This document shows, piece after piece, positions 43,457-51,568 of a stretch of 64,000 nucleotides of DNA; the stretch's first letter is position 1, and every line of letters starts with the position of its first letter. A model generated the notes under the pieces. It saw only the letters and a list, made by a program, of their open reading frames with translations. It had not been told where the DNA came from and did not search any database. The position numbers and the translations under genes are program-made. Source of the stretch: Aurantibacter sp034110465 (GTDB taxonomy: Bacteria; Bacteroidota; Bacteroidia; Flavobacteriales; Flavobacteriaceae); contig JAWUZD010000006.1 of the NCBI GenBank assembly GCA_034110465.1, forward strand, positions 1-64,000. The letters run 5' to 3'.

Positions 43457-44089
43457 ATGTTATCTAAACATTTTTTAAGTTTTATATGTGTTGTACTTTT
43501 TGCAACTACAACCGCTTTTTCTCAAGTAGATTCTACAGCAACAGCTGCTCCAGAACTATCTTTAACAAAAAGTACAATTTCTAATCAGTTTGAGTACCTT
43601 ATTCAAAAATCCTCTAATTGGAGAGATGAAAAAGGACAAAACTACGAAGTCGTAAAAAAACAATGGGTTGATCAATTAAAGGAACATACTTTAGACACAT
43701 TAAAAGTAATTAAAGATAAACATACAGCTACTCTAGTTACTATCTCTAAACAAGAAAAAGAGATTAAAAACTTACAAGCTAAATTAAACAATACACAAAC
43801 CGATTTGGATTCTGTAAATTCTAAAAAAGATGAAATATCTTTATTTGGTATGGGATTATCTAAAGGCGCTTACAATACTATTCTTTTTTCTGTTATTGCT
43901 GTTTTAATTGGTTTATTAGCCTTTTTCATCTATCAATTTAAAAACAGTAACATACTAACTAAAAAAGCCAAACACCAATTAACGGAAGTTGAAGCAGAGT
44001 TTGACGAACATAGACGTAATGCTTTAGATCGTGAACAAAAAGTAAGACGCCAACTACAAGACTTAATTAATAAAAACAAAGGGAAATAA
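43457..44089 (+). CDS. Coiled-coil membrane protein of unknown function
   Basis: The 210-residue protein has a signal peptide (MLSKHFLSFICVVLFATTTA, then FSQ), a periplasmic helical part with a coiled coil of about 40 residues (TLVTISKQEKEIKNLQAKLN through DSVNSKKDE), one membrane helix (AYNTILFSVIAVLIGLLAFF, about 137-156) and a basic helical cytoplasmic tail (EHRRNALDREQKVRRQLQDL). Relatives in flavobacteria sometimes carry the name tRNA (guanine-N1)-methyltransferase, but no methyltransferase motif is visible. A structural or envelope-spanning role is more likely from the topology. It follows the GAPDH gene but has its own promoter and terminator. Confidence 0.78.
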   Translation: MLSKHFLSFICVVLFATTTAFSQVDSTATAAPELSLTKSTISNQFEYLIQKSSNWRDEKGQNYEVVKKQWVDQLKEHTLDTLKVIKDKHTATLVTISKQEKEIKNLQAKLNNTQTDLDSVNSKKDEISLFGMGLSKGAYNTILFSVIAVLIGLLAFFIYQFKNSNILTKKAKHQLTEVEAEFDEHRRNALDREQKVRRQLQDLINKNKGK

Positions 44090-44113
44090 GTTTTTATTGA
44101 TTTTTAATATTTA

Positions 44114-44145
44114 AAAAACGCTTCAATTTATATTGAGGCGTTTTT
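44114..44145 (+). terminator. Terminator after the coiled-coil gene
   Basis: AAAAACGCTTCAAT (44114-44127) and ATTGAGGCGTTTTT (44132-44145) pair with one G-T wobble, followed by GGTTTT. The hairpin also forms the left end of the repeated intergenic block. Confidence 0.85.
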
Positions 44146-44230
44146 GGTTTTACAGACTTGACTTTGTGTTTTTTTTTAACTAAATTCGTTTAGTTGTTAA
44201 TATGAAATATTAAAAGAGATTCATAGTATC
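44120..44230. repeat. Intergenic repeat, copy A (upstream of truA)
   Basis: About 111 bp resemble 45251-45360 (copy B) throughout, from the hairpin arm GCTTCAATTTA to the TTCATA-ATC end. The block carries promoter elements TTG (44158-44160) and TAAATTCG (44181-44188), spaced by 20 bp, reading toward truA. Confidence 0.7.
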
Positions 44231-44291
44231 ATACTTTTTTAATTCATAACTTCTTCGCAATAACTAAATTCACTGATTTTCTAATTCACAA

Positions 44292-45086
44292 ATGCGATAT
44301 TTCATACACTTAGGATTCGATGGTACCGATTACAGCGGTTGGCAAAGACAAAACAACACACTAAATACAGTGCAAGAAGTCCTAGAACAAACACTTTTTA
44401 AACTCTTTAAGAAAAGAGTAAGTATTTACGGTTGTGGCCGTACCGATGCAGGTGTTCACGCCAGTCAATATGTTATAGATATCAATCTTGATGAAGTGCC
44501 TACATTCGATTTAAAATTTAGATTAAATAAAAACTTACCCAATAGCATCGCTGTTTTTGAAATCTTAGAAGTTAACGAAGACCAATATGCGCGTTATGGA
44601 GCAGTTTCACGCACCTACGATTATTTTATTCATTGGAACAAAAACCCAATACTATTTCACAATAGTTCTTTTTATGAAGATTTAGTATTAGACTTCGACT
44701 TAATGAAAAAAGCTGTAAAGCTTATTCATGAAACCAAAGACTTCAAGGCATTATGTAAACAGCCACATTTATACGAGAATACGCTGTGTGAGATAAGTAA
44801 TTGCGAATTGTTTATTAATGAAGCACAAGGACGTATGCGTTTTACTATTACTGGTAATCGTTTTCTACGCGGTATGGTAAGAATTTGTGTTTATTATTTG
44901 TTGGAAGTAGGACGTTGCAAAATGACCATAGATGAATTTAGAGAAATTTTGAACCTGAAAAGAGAATTGAAGGTTAAGTATTCTGCGTATCCAAACGGTC
45001 TTTTTCTCAGCAAGGTGGAGTATCCTTTTTTAAAATTAAATGATTCATTTAATTTGGTCAAAATGTTGAGCGTTGGGTTGGAGTAA
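44292..45086 (+). CDS. truA: tRNA pseudouridine(38-40) synthase TruA
   Basis: The 264-residue enzyme converts uridines 38-40 in the anticodon arm of tRNAs to pseudouridine. It opens MRYFIHLGFDGTDYSGWQRQ, with the catalytic D52 in YGCGRTDAGVHASQYV, and later has RFTITGNRFLRGMVRICVYY. The length is normal. Promoter elements lie in repeat copy A. It is flanked by the two long intergenic repeats (A and B) in direct orientation. The C-terminal 30 residues (YPFLKLNDSFNLVKMLSVGL) are typical of the flavobacterial group. Confidence 0.94.
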   Translation: MRYFIHLGFDGTDYSGWQRQNNTLNTVQEVLEQTLFKLFKKRVSIYGCGRTDAGVHASQYVIDINLDEVPTFDLKFRLNKNLPNSIAVFEILEVNEDQYARYGAVSRTYDYFIHWNKNPILFHNSSFYEDLVLDFDLMKKAVKLIHETKDFKALCKQPHLYENTLCEISNCELFINEAQGRMRFTITGNRFLRGMVRICVYYLLEVGRCKMTIDEFREILNLKRELKVKYSAYPNGLFLSKVEYPFLKLNDSFNLVKMLSVGLE

Positions 45087-45504
45087 TTATAGTCTGACAG
45101 AAATTAAAAAGAAAAGACCTATTGACGAATTAGGCAAAAAATGTGAGCACATAACAAAGAACTGATGTAAAAATAATTCTTTCTTTAATTAATTTTAAAT
45201 ACTAATAAAAAGTCCACTAAGTTTTAATTTATTCTGTTTTCACACAAAATGCTTCAATTTAAATTGAGGTATATTCGGTTTTACAAACTTGACTTTGTCA
45301 AATTTTCAACTAACTTCGTTTAACTGCTGATATAAAACATTAAAGCGTATTCATATCATCTAAAAAGTTAAACGAACTTTCTATAAAAACAATACGTTTT
45401 AGAATTCTAAAAAGTATAAAATAACGAATTAAGCCTAATGTATTTTTCTTAAATTGTTAATCGAAACTTAAAGCAGCTTTTACAACCCTTTTTATTAAAT
45501 TTTA
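45087..45504. other. 418-bp intergenic region before GMC oxidoreductase gene
   Basis: No coding frame is seen. The region holds repeat copy B (45251-45360) with promoter elements TTG (45289-45291) and TAACTTCG (45311-45318), 19 bp apart, and a perfect 16-bp palindrome, TTTTAGAATTCTAAAA, at 45397-45412. If the promoter is real, the palindrome lies in a leader of about 180 bases. The rest is AT-rich without visible structure. Confidence 0.6.
45251..45360. repeat. Intergenic repeat, copy B
   Basis: This 110-bp block resembles 44120-44230 (copy A), and its right 70 bp resemble 61460-61534 (copy C). It includes a weak hairpin (GCTTCAATTT/AAATTGAGG) and promoter elements reading toward the GMC oxidoreductase. 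Confidence 0.7.
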
Positions 45505-47073
45505 ATGATGTACGATTACGTTATAGTTGGTAGTGGTTTTGGAGGCTCAGTTAGTGCTTTACGATTATCCAAAAAAGGCTACAACGTTTTAGTTGTTGAA
45601 AAAGGAAAATGGTTTAAAGCTAAAGATTTCCCTAAAACCAACTGGAATTTCAGAAAATGGTTATGGATGCCAGGATTACGCTTTTTTGGTATTATGAAAT
45701 TAAGTGTTTTTAGACACGTTGCTATTTTATCTGGTACTGGTGTTGGTGGCGGTTCTTTAGTTTATGCTAACACATTACCCATTCCAAAATCAACTTTTTT
45801 TAAAACAGGCAGTTGGAGCAAACTTAACGACTGGGAAACAGAATTAGACCCCTATTATAAAGAAGCACTAAGAATGCTTGGAGCAACCAAAACACCTAAA
45901 TTATTTGATGGCGATATTGGGTTGAAAAAAGTAGCTCAAAAACTTAATATGGAAGATAAGTTTGACGCTACAAATGTTGCTATCTATTTTGGTGAAGAAA
46001 ATATAACTAAAGAAGATCCATATTTTGATGGTTTGGGACCAGAAAGAACTGGTTGTAACTTTTGTGGCGCTTGTATGACAGGTTGCCGAAACAATTCTAA
46101 AAACACATTAGATAAAAATTATCTGTATTTAGCTCAAAAAAATGGTGCAGAAATTCTATCCGAAAATGAAGTATATAATGTCACACCAATAGAAACAAAA
46201 GATGGCTCTAATGGTTACGATATAGCACTAAAAACAAGTACAAAATTCTTTACAAAAAAAACTACAATTAAAAGTAAAGCTGTTATTTTTTCTGGTGGCG
46301 TTTTAGGAACCGTAAAACTTTTACTAAAACTAAAGCCTAAAGCATTACCAAACTTATCTAATAAATTAGGACAAGATATAAGAACCAATAACGAAACCTT
46401 AGTAAGTGTTTCCAGTCTTGAGAAAGATAAAAACTATTCTAAAGGTGTTGCCATAGGAAGTATTTTAGATACCGACGAAAATAGTCATCTTGAAATTTGC
46501 AGATATTCCGAAGGATCCAATGCCTGGAAGTTTATTCATTTACCTTATGTTACTGGCAGAAATATCTTTTCTCGTTTTGCAAAGATTGTGGTAGTTTTAG
46601 TAAAATCACCCATAAAATATTTCAAAATTTACTTTGTTAATAGTTGGGCAAAAAAAACAGTTGTACTTCTATTTATGCAAACTTTAGATAGCACGCTTAG
46701 ATTTAAGAGAAATAGTTTTGGCTTTGTGAGTTCTACCGTTAGTAAAGGTAAAAAACCAACGCCTTTTATTAAAGAATCTGTAAAACTGATTAAAGAATAT
46801 AGTAAAGCTGTAAATGGCGTAAGTACCTCTTTTGCTTTAGAAACTATTGCAGGAATTCCTTCAACCGCTCACGTTTTAGGTGGCGCAGTTATGGGAAAAA
46901 ACGCTTCTGAAGGTGTAATTGATAAAAACAACAACGTTTTTGGCTATAAAAATCTATATATTATAGATGGCTCAATGATTTCTGCAAATCCGGGCGTAAA
47001 TCCATCGCTATCTATAACAGCAATTGCTGAGCGAGCTATGGATCAAATACCTCATAAAAAGGATTTAGGTTAA
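45505..47073 (+). CDS. GMC family FAD oxidoreductase, cholesterol oxidase-like
   Basis: The 522-residue flavoprotein starts MMYDYVIVGSGFGGSVSALR with the FAD-binding GxGxxG motif, followed by GTGVGGGSLVYANTLP near 80-95 (GMC-type flavin contact). A four-cysteine motif, GCNFCGACMTGCRNN, is near 189-203. The C-terminal end, HVLGGAVMGKNASEGVIDKN and then NPGVNPSLSITAIAERAMD, contains the active-site and FAD-closing sequence. Cholesterol oxidase-like family members share the Cys-rich stretch. The substrate is unknown. No signal peptide is seen. It is followed 35 bp later by an alpha/beta hydrolase gene, so the two may form an operon acting on a common hydrophobic substrate. Confidence 0.87.
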   Translation: MMYDYVIVGSGFGGSVSALRLSKKGYNVLVVEKGKWFKAKDFPKTNWNFRKWLWMPGLRFFGIMKLSVFRHVAILSGTGVGGGSLVYANTLPIPKSTFFKTGSWSKLNDWETELDPYYKEALRMLGATKTPKLFDGDIGLKKVAQKLNMEDKFDATNVAIYFGEENITKEDPYFDGLGPERTGCNFCGACMTGCRNNSKNTLDKNYLYLAQKNGAEILSENEVYNVTPIETKDGSNGYDIALKTSTKFFTKKTTIKSKAVIFSGGVLGTVKLLLKLKPKALPNLSNKLGQDIRTNNETLVSVSSLEKDKNYSKGVAIGSILDTDENSHLEICRYSEGSNAWKFIHLPYVTGRNIFSRFAKIVVVLVKSPIKYFKIYFVNSWAKKTVVLLFMQTLDSTLRFKRNSFGFVSSTVSKGKKPTPFIKESVKLIKEYSKAVNGVSTSFALETIAGIPSTAHVLGGAVMGKNASEGVIDKNNNVFGYKNLYIIDGSMISANPGVNPSLSITAIAERAMDQIPHKKDLG

Positions 47074-47108
47074 GTTATCATCATCAAGATTATTCAATTT
47101 ATAAACCA

Positions 47109-48053
47109 ATGAAATTAATTCTTAAAACTTTAAAAATTATAATTGCTTTTATTATAGTTATAGTGCTAGCTATTGTTCTCTTATTTGGTCATAAAGATAT
47201 TCCGTTAGATGAATTAAAAACAAAATACGCAAACTCAGAGTCGTTTTTTATTTCTGTGAATGAAATGGATGTTCATTTTCGTGACGAAGGAATTAAAACC
47301 GATTCTATTCCAATTGTACTTATACACGGAACTGCATCTAGTTTGCACACATTTAATGCTTGGACTGAAAAACTAAAGAACTTTAAACGTGTAATTAGAA
47401 TGGATATTCCTGCTTTTGGACTTACTGGTCCATTTTCAGACAACAGTTACAGCATAAGTAACTACACTGATTTTCTAAAAGATTTTTTAAATGCTTTAAA
47501 TATTAAACAATGCATTTTGGTAGGTAATTCTTTAGGCGGAGAAATAGCTTGGAATTTCACCTTAAAGCAACCCAATATGGTACAAAAGCTTATTTTAATT
47601 GATGCTGCTGGTTATCCTAAAAAATCCAAAAGCGTACCAATTGCTTTTAAGTTAGGCCAAACTCCAATACTTAAAAAAGTATTAACTTATATTACGCCGC
47701 GTTTTATGGTTAAATCTAGTCTTGAAAATGTCTATTTTGATACTTCTAAAGTAACAGATACTTTAGTAGAAAGGTATTTTGAATTAACTCTAAGAAAAGG
47801 TAATCGTCAGGCATTTGTAGATAGACTTGGTATATCTACAAATGATAATTACACTAAAATTAAAAATATAAAACAACCAACATTTATAATTTGGGGAACT
47901 AATGATTTATTAATTCCTGTTGAGAATGCTTATAAGTTTCAAAATGATTTACAAAACTCTAAATTAGTTCTATTAAAAAATTCAGGACATACACCAATGG
48001 AAGAAAATCCAATTAAAAGTTTAGAATCTGTTCTTGCTTTTTTAAAGGAATAA
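47109..48053 (+). CDS. Membrane-anchored alpha/beta hydrolase
   Basis: The 314-residue protein has an uncleaved N-terminal helix (KIIIAFIIVIVLAIVLLFG, about 9-27) and an alpha/beta hydrolase domain. The oxyanion segment is LIHGTASSLH (71-80), the nucleophile is S141 in LVGNSLGGEIAWN, the acid D266 is in IIWGTNDLLIP, and the base H294 is in SGHTPMEENP. The pattern is that of esterase/epoxide-hydrolase-like enzymes with no clear substrate. It lies directly after the GMC oxidoreductase. Confidence 0.88.
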   Translation: MKLILKTLKIIIAFIIVIVLAIVLLFGHKDIPLDELKTKYANSESFFISVNEMDVHFRDEGIKTDSIPIVLIHGTASSLHTFNAWTEKLKNFKRVIRMDIPAFGLTGPFSDNSYSISNYTDFLKDFLNALNIKQCILVGNSLGGEIAWNFTLKQPNMVQKLILIDAAGYPKKSKSVPIAFKLGQTPILKKVLTYITPRFMVKSSLENVYFDTSKVTDTLVERYFELTLRKGNRQAFVDRLGISTNDNYTKIKNIKQPTFIIWGTNDLLIPVENAYKFQNDLQNSKLVLLKNSGHTPMEENPIKSLESVLAFLKE

Positions 48054-48177
48054 CTTTATCAGACTTAATCATCCATTACCAGTTACTCTAATCAAAATTT
48101 TACATTTATTTGGTATTATTTTACATTTCATATGGCTTAAAGAAAATCTTTAGGCATAAGTTTGAAAAAAATCACCT

Positions 48178-49239
48178 TTGAAAAAATCTTATTTATTTTC
48201 TCAAACTTATTTATTAGTATTCACACTTATTTTTTTATGGTCTTGTAAAGGACAGATAAATTCAAACGATACTAAAACTGAGCTTTTAGAAACTAAAAAC
48301 TCACAATTAGGAGATTATGTTGTTGGAGGTTTTGAAGATTCTAAAGGAAACCTATGGTTCTCAACTTTAACTAAAGGCTTAGCAAAATTTGATGGTAAGG
48401 AATTGACTTACATTACAGAAATTGGTAATAGAGTTGGAAGTATTGTTGAAGATTCTGAATTTAATTTATGGATTGGAACACATACAGGCGTGTATAAATA
48501 CGATGGTAAAACATTCACTAATTACCCTGTAACAGATGGCTTATGCAATAACCTGGTTTCTAATGTATATATTGATTCTAAAGGTATTTTATGGGTTGGA
48601 ACTTGGGGCGGGATTTGTAAATTTAATGGAATTCGTTTTATTCATTTTCCCATTCCTAATCCTGATATTACAGTTCCTAAATACCAAGAAACAACACATT
48701 GGATAAGCGAAATTACGGAAGATTCTAAAGGGAATATGTGGTTTGGTAGAGATGGCTATGGAGCAACGAAATTTGATGGTAAGTCTTTTACATTACTTAC
48801 TAAAAAAGATGGACTTACCTCTAATAACATAACAGATATTGTAGAGGATAAATTAGGACATATTTGGTTTGCTTCTAGAATTACAGAAAAAGACAATCCA
48901 GATGTTAACAAGAAAAAGGGAACTGGCGGCGTAGTAAAATATAATGGAAAAGAGTTTATACGTTTTCCAAATTTAGATGACTTACATCATAGCGATGTGT
49001 ATCAAATTTATCGAGATTCTAAAGAAAATATTTGGATTGGCACTACACAAAATGGACTCTATAAATACAACGGAACTAATTTTACTAACTACAAAAGAAA
49101 AGATGGCAAAACAACAAAATCCATTATGAGTATTTTAGAAGACAGCAAAGAAACTATTTGGATTGGTTCTGTAGATGGCTTATTTAAACTTGAATCAGAC
49201 GTTATTATTAATTTAACAACAAATGGTCCTTGGAATTAA
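48178..49239 (+). CDS. Propeller-repeat lipoprotein (two-component regulator propeller domains)
   Basis: The 353-residue protein starts at a TTG (48178); no in-frame ATG precedes the signal peptide MKKSYLFSQTYLLVFTLIFL, and the lipobox FLWSC lies at 19-23. The rest consists of repeated Reg_prop units of about 40 residues, each with a DSKGNLWFST-like and a KFDGKELTYI-like strand. These blades form a seven-bladed-type propeller usually found in the sensor part of hybrid two-component proteins. Here no kinase or transmembrane domain follows, so it is a stand-alone surface or periplasmic lipoprotein. It may bind a polysaccharide or protein; no partner gene is evident. Confidence 0.85.
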   Translation: MKKSYLFSQTYLLVFTLIFLWSCKGQINSNDTKTELLETKNSQLGDYVVGGFEDSKGNLWFSTLTKGLAKFDGKELTYITEIGNRVGSIVEDSEFNLWIGTHTGVYKYDGKTFTNYPVTDGLCNNLVSNVYIDSKGILWVGTWGGICKFNGIRFIHFPIPNPDITVPKYQETTHWISEITEDSKGNMWFGRDGYGATKFDGKSFTLLTKKDGLTSNNITDIVEDKLGHIWFASRITEKDNPDVNKKKGTGGVVKYNGKEFIRFPNLDDLHHSDVYQIYRDSKENIWIGTTQNGLYKYNGTNFTNYKRKDGKTTKSIMSILEDSKETIWIGSVDGLFKLESDVIINLTTNGPWN

Positions 49240-49251
49240 ATTTTAATTTAA

Positions 49252-49282
49252 TTGACTTTCTTATTGTTTTCATATAACTTCG
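49252..49282 (+). promoter_or_regulatory. Promoter TTGAC, 20 bp, TAACTTCG
   Basis: TTG (49252-49254) and TAACTTCG (49275-49282) form the same promoter type as in the intergenic repeat, with C in place of the third T of TAnnTTTG. It lies 38 bases before the lipoprotein start at 49320. Confidence 0.55.
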
Positions 49283-49319
49283 TTTATCTTTTTATTTAGA
49301 TTAACAAAAACGAAATATT

Positions 49320-49811
49320 ATGAAAAATATAGGACTATTATTAATTGGACTTATCACATTATCTTGTAATCAGTCCAAAAAGGAATCTCAAGAAATAAAT
49401 ATAAAATCTACTACTTCTATAGAAACTACTAAAAACTTTAATTGGCTATTAGGAAAATGGCAACGATTGAACGAAGAAGAAGGAAAAGACACTTTCGAAA
49501 ACTGGGAAAAAATCAATAATACTGAGTATGCAGGTATAGGTTTTACAATGCAAAATGGAGATACTATACAACAAGAAAAAATCACTCTAAAAAAAGAAAA
49601 TAAAAAATGGAATTTAATTGTAAAAGCTCCCGAAGAAACAGAACCGACTACTTTTAAAGGCGCCAATTTTAATGAGAATGAATTTACTTGCGAAAACAAC
49701 GAGATAGAATTTCCTAATAAAATAAGATATTGGAAAAATGGTTATAAACTTAATGCAACAGTTTCAGCTGATGATTTTGAAATTAACTTTGAGTTTGAGA
49801 AGCTGAAATAA
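49320..49811 (+). CDS. Predicted lipoprotein, DUF6265-like
   Basis: The 163-residue protein has a lipoprotein signal MKNIGLLLIGLITLSCNQSK with lipobox TLSC. The mature part opens with a Ser/Thr linker, then NFNWLLGKWQRLNEEEGKDT and FENWEKINNTEYAGIGFTM. This is the start of a lipocalin-like small barrel found in DUF6265-type proteins. A ligand is not known. It ends 8 bp before the convergent winged-helix regulator gene. Confidence 0.75.
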   Translation: MKNIGLLLIGLITLSCNQSKKESQEINIKSTTSIETTKNFNWLLGKWQRLNEEEGKDTFENWEKINNTEYAGIGFTMQNGDTIQQEKITLKKENKKWNLIVKAPEETEPTTFKGANFNENEFTCENNEIEFPNKIRYWKNGYKLNATVSADDFEINFEFEKLK

Positions 49812-49819
49812 GAATACTT

Positions 49820-50716
49820 CTACTCCACTTCCAGCTTATAACCAACACCATGAATATTGGTTAGTTTTATAGACTCATCGTCTTTTAGAATTTTACGTAA
49901 TTTAGAAATATACGTATCTAAGCTTCTACCAACAAAAACACCTTGATCTTCCCAAACACGTTTAGTTAACTCGTCTCTTTTTATAATACTATTTGGTTGT
50001 GCTACAAAAATAACTAACAGCTCACATTCTTTTTTAGAAAGGTTAATTTCTATAGCATCTTTTACTAATTTATTTTGTTCAGGATAAAATTTAAATTGTC
50101 CTAAACTATAAGTAACGTGTTCTATTTTAGTTTCGTTTTTGACTTCGACATCTATTTTAGATACAATTTCAGACTTCGATTTCATTTTAAAGAAATCTAT
50201 TAAAGCAATAAACACTATTACACCTAAAAGGAATAACCAAACATTTTTATAAGTCGCTAAAAAACTATCTTTTGTAATAAATCGCACTTTAACTTCGTAA
50301 CAGCTGTTGGGTAAAACTCTTCCCATACAAGGAATTACAGTTTTCTCTTTCTCGGCATTCATTTGATAGCTATACGCAACTTCTTCATCTTTACAATTAA
50401 TAACCTCTACTCTATAGTTCGTTGGTAAACCAACCTTTTTAAAACTTTTATCAATTGTTTTTACTAATGTTTTAGGCTCCAAAAGTAATTGGTTATTAAA
50501 TGCTAATTTATAGGAATATGGCTTTAGTTCTACAACAGGCAATATTAAAGACGTAGAATCTTTATCGGCTAACAAAAGACCATTACCAGCATCTCGTAAA
50601 GCAATTTTTACAGTTTCAGAAAAGGTCTCATTTTCTGTGCTTTTATTAGATAGTAGCCATAAGCTAACTAATAAAATTGCTAATCCACAATAGGTATATA
50701 TCTTCTTTTTATTCAT
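49820..50716 (-). CDS. Membrane-anchored winged-helix regulator, OmpR-type DNA-binding domain
   Basis: The 298-residue protein has an N-terminal membrane helix (about 7-22), an extracytoplasmic domain of about 130 residues with Cys108, Cys130 and Cys139, a second helix (about 158-175), and a cytoplasmic C-terminal OmpR/PhoB-type winged helix (YSLGQFKFYPEQNKLVKDAI to TNIHGVGYKLEVE, about 204-298). It lacks a receiver or kinase domain, so it is a one-component transmembrane regulator, like ToxR but with the DNA-binding domain at the C-terminus. The divergent yceI gene and the direct repeats in the 129-bp gap make that gene its likely target, together with itself. A redox or periplasmic stress signal is suggested by the three cysteines, as inference. 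Confidence 0.85.
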   Translation of the reverse strand: MNKKKIYTYCGLAILLVSLWLLSNKSTENETFSETVKIALRDAGNGLLLADKDSTSLILPVVELKPYSYKLAFNNQLLLEPKTLVKTIDKSFKKVGLPTNYRVEVINCKDEEVAYSYQMNAEKEKTVIPCMGRVLPNSCYEVKVRFITKDSFLATYKNVWLFLLGVIVFIALIDFFKMKSKSEIVSKIDVEVKNETKIEHVTYSLGQFKFYPEQNKLVKDAIEINLSKKECELLVIFVAQPNSIIKRDELTKRVWEDQGVFVGRSLDTYISKLRKILKDDESIKLTNIHGVGYKLEVE

Positions 50717-50754
50717 AATTAGGGTAAAGAACCTACAATTTATTTACATTTTAC

Positions 50755-50790
50755 AAGTGTTGACACTTCTTTTACATTTTTTTGACACTT
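50755..50790. promoter_or_regulatory. Candidate operator of the winged-helix regulator
   Basis: Two copies of TTGACACTT (50760-50768 and 50782-50790) are 22 bp apart, two helical turns, as expected for OmpR/PhoB-type winged helices. The left copy also forms an inverted repeat, AAGTGT-TG-ACACTT (50755-50768). It lies in the divergent gap between the regulator and the yceI gene; the second copy may also act as its -33 element. Confidence 0.5.
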
Positions 50791-50845
50791 TTTAATTAAA
50801 GTCCTTATAGTTTTATCTCGAACATTAATTTAAAACGTTACTATT

Positions 50846-51424
50846 ATGAAAAAACAAGTACTAATTACAGCAATTATAATTTTCACAACACTGCTATCTT
50901 TTGGACAAGAACAGCTAAATATTAACACCATTAAAAGTAATCTAAAATGGAATTGCGATTATGCTTTTTATTTTGGCGGACATTATGGCGATGTTAAACT
51001 AAAAGAAGGGTTTTTTATTAAAACAAATAACGTTATAACTGGTGGCACGTTTATTATAGACTTAAACAGTATTACAAATACAGATATAGAAAATGAAGAA
51101 GCTAATACCGGATTAATAGAACATATAAAAAATGAAGATTTTTTTAATGTAGCAAAATATCCTTCTGCAAAATTAGTGATTACTAAGACTAAATATGACG
51201 ATAACGAGCAATTAAAAATTTATGCAAACCTTACTATAAAAGGCATAACTAAGCCTATCGATTTTCAAGCAAAAATTAATTACGAGGCTAAAACATTAAC
51301 TACAAAACTTAAAATAGACCGTACACTTTGGAATATTAATTACAAATCCAAAAGCGCTATGGACGATTTAAAAAACACAGCAATAGCAGATGGAATTAGT
51401 TTTGAAATTACTCTAGCTTTGTAG
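50846..51424 (+). CDS. YceI family protein, copy 1
   Basis: The 192-residue protein has a signal peptide (MKKQVLITAIIIFTTLLSFG) and the YceI lipocalin-like beta barrel. Markers are KSNLKWNCDYAFYFGGHYGD, GGTFIIDLNSITNTDIENEE, HIKNEDFFNVAKYPSAKLVI and KIDRTLWNINYKSKS. YceI proteins bind polyisoprenoid-like lipids in the periplasm. It is divergent from the winged-helix regulator and followed by chrA 144 bp downstream, all likely under one signal. It is not a close copy of the second YceI at 61616. Confidence 0.9.
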   Translation: MKKQVLITAIIIFTTLLSFGQEQLNINTIKSNLKWNCDYAFYFGGHYGDVKLKEGFFIKTNNVITGGTFIIDLNSITNTDIENEEANTGLIEHIKNEDFFNVAKYPSAKLVITKTKYDDNEQLKIYANLTIKGITKPIDFQAKINYEAKTLTTKLKIDRTLWNINYKSKSAMDDLKNTAIADGISFEITLAL

Positions 51425-51568
51425 ACTACAGTTTATCATTTATTTATCTTACAAAACCAATGCTTTAAATTTAACATAAAGCATTGGCTTTCTATTCCGT
51501 TTTAGCTTGATATTTTCATTTTTTTTTTCTAGTTTCGAAGCAACACGTAACAACTCATTAAAATTAAA

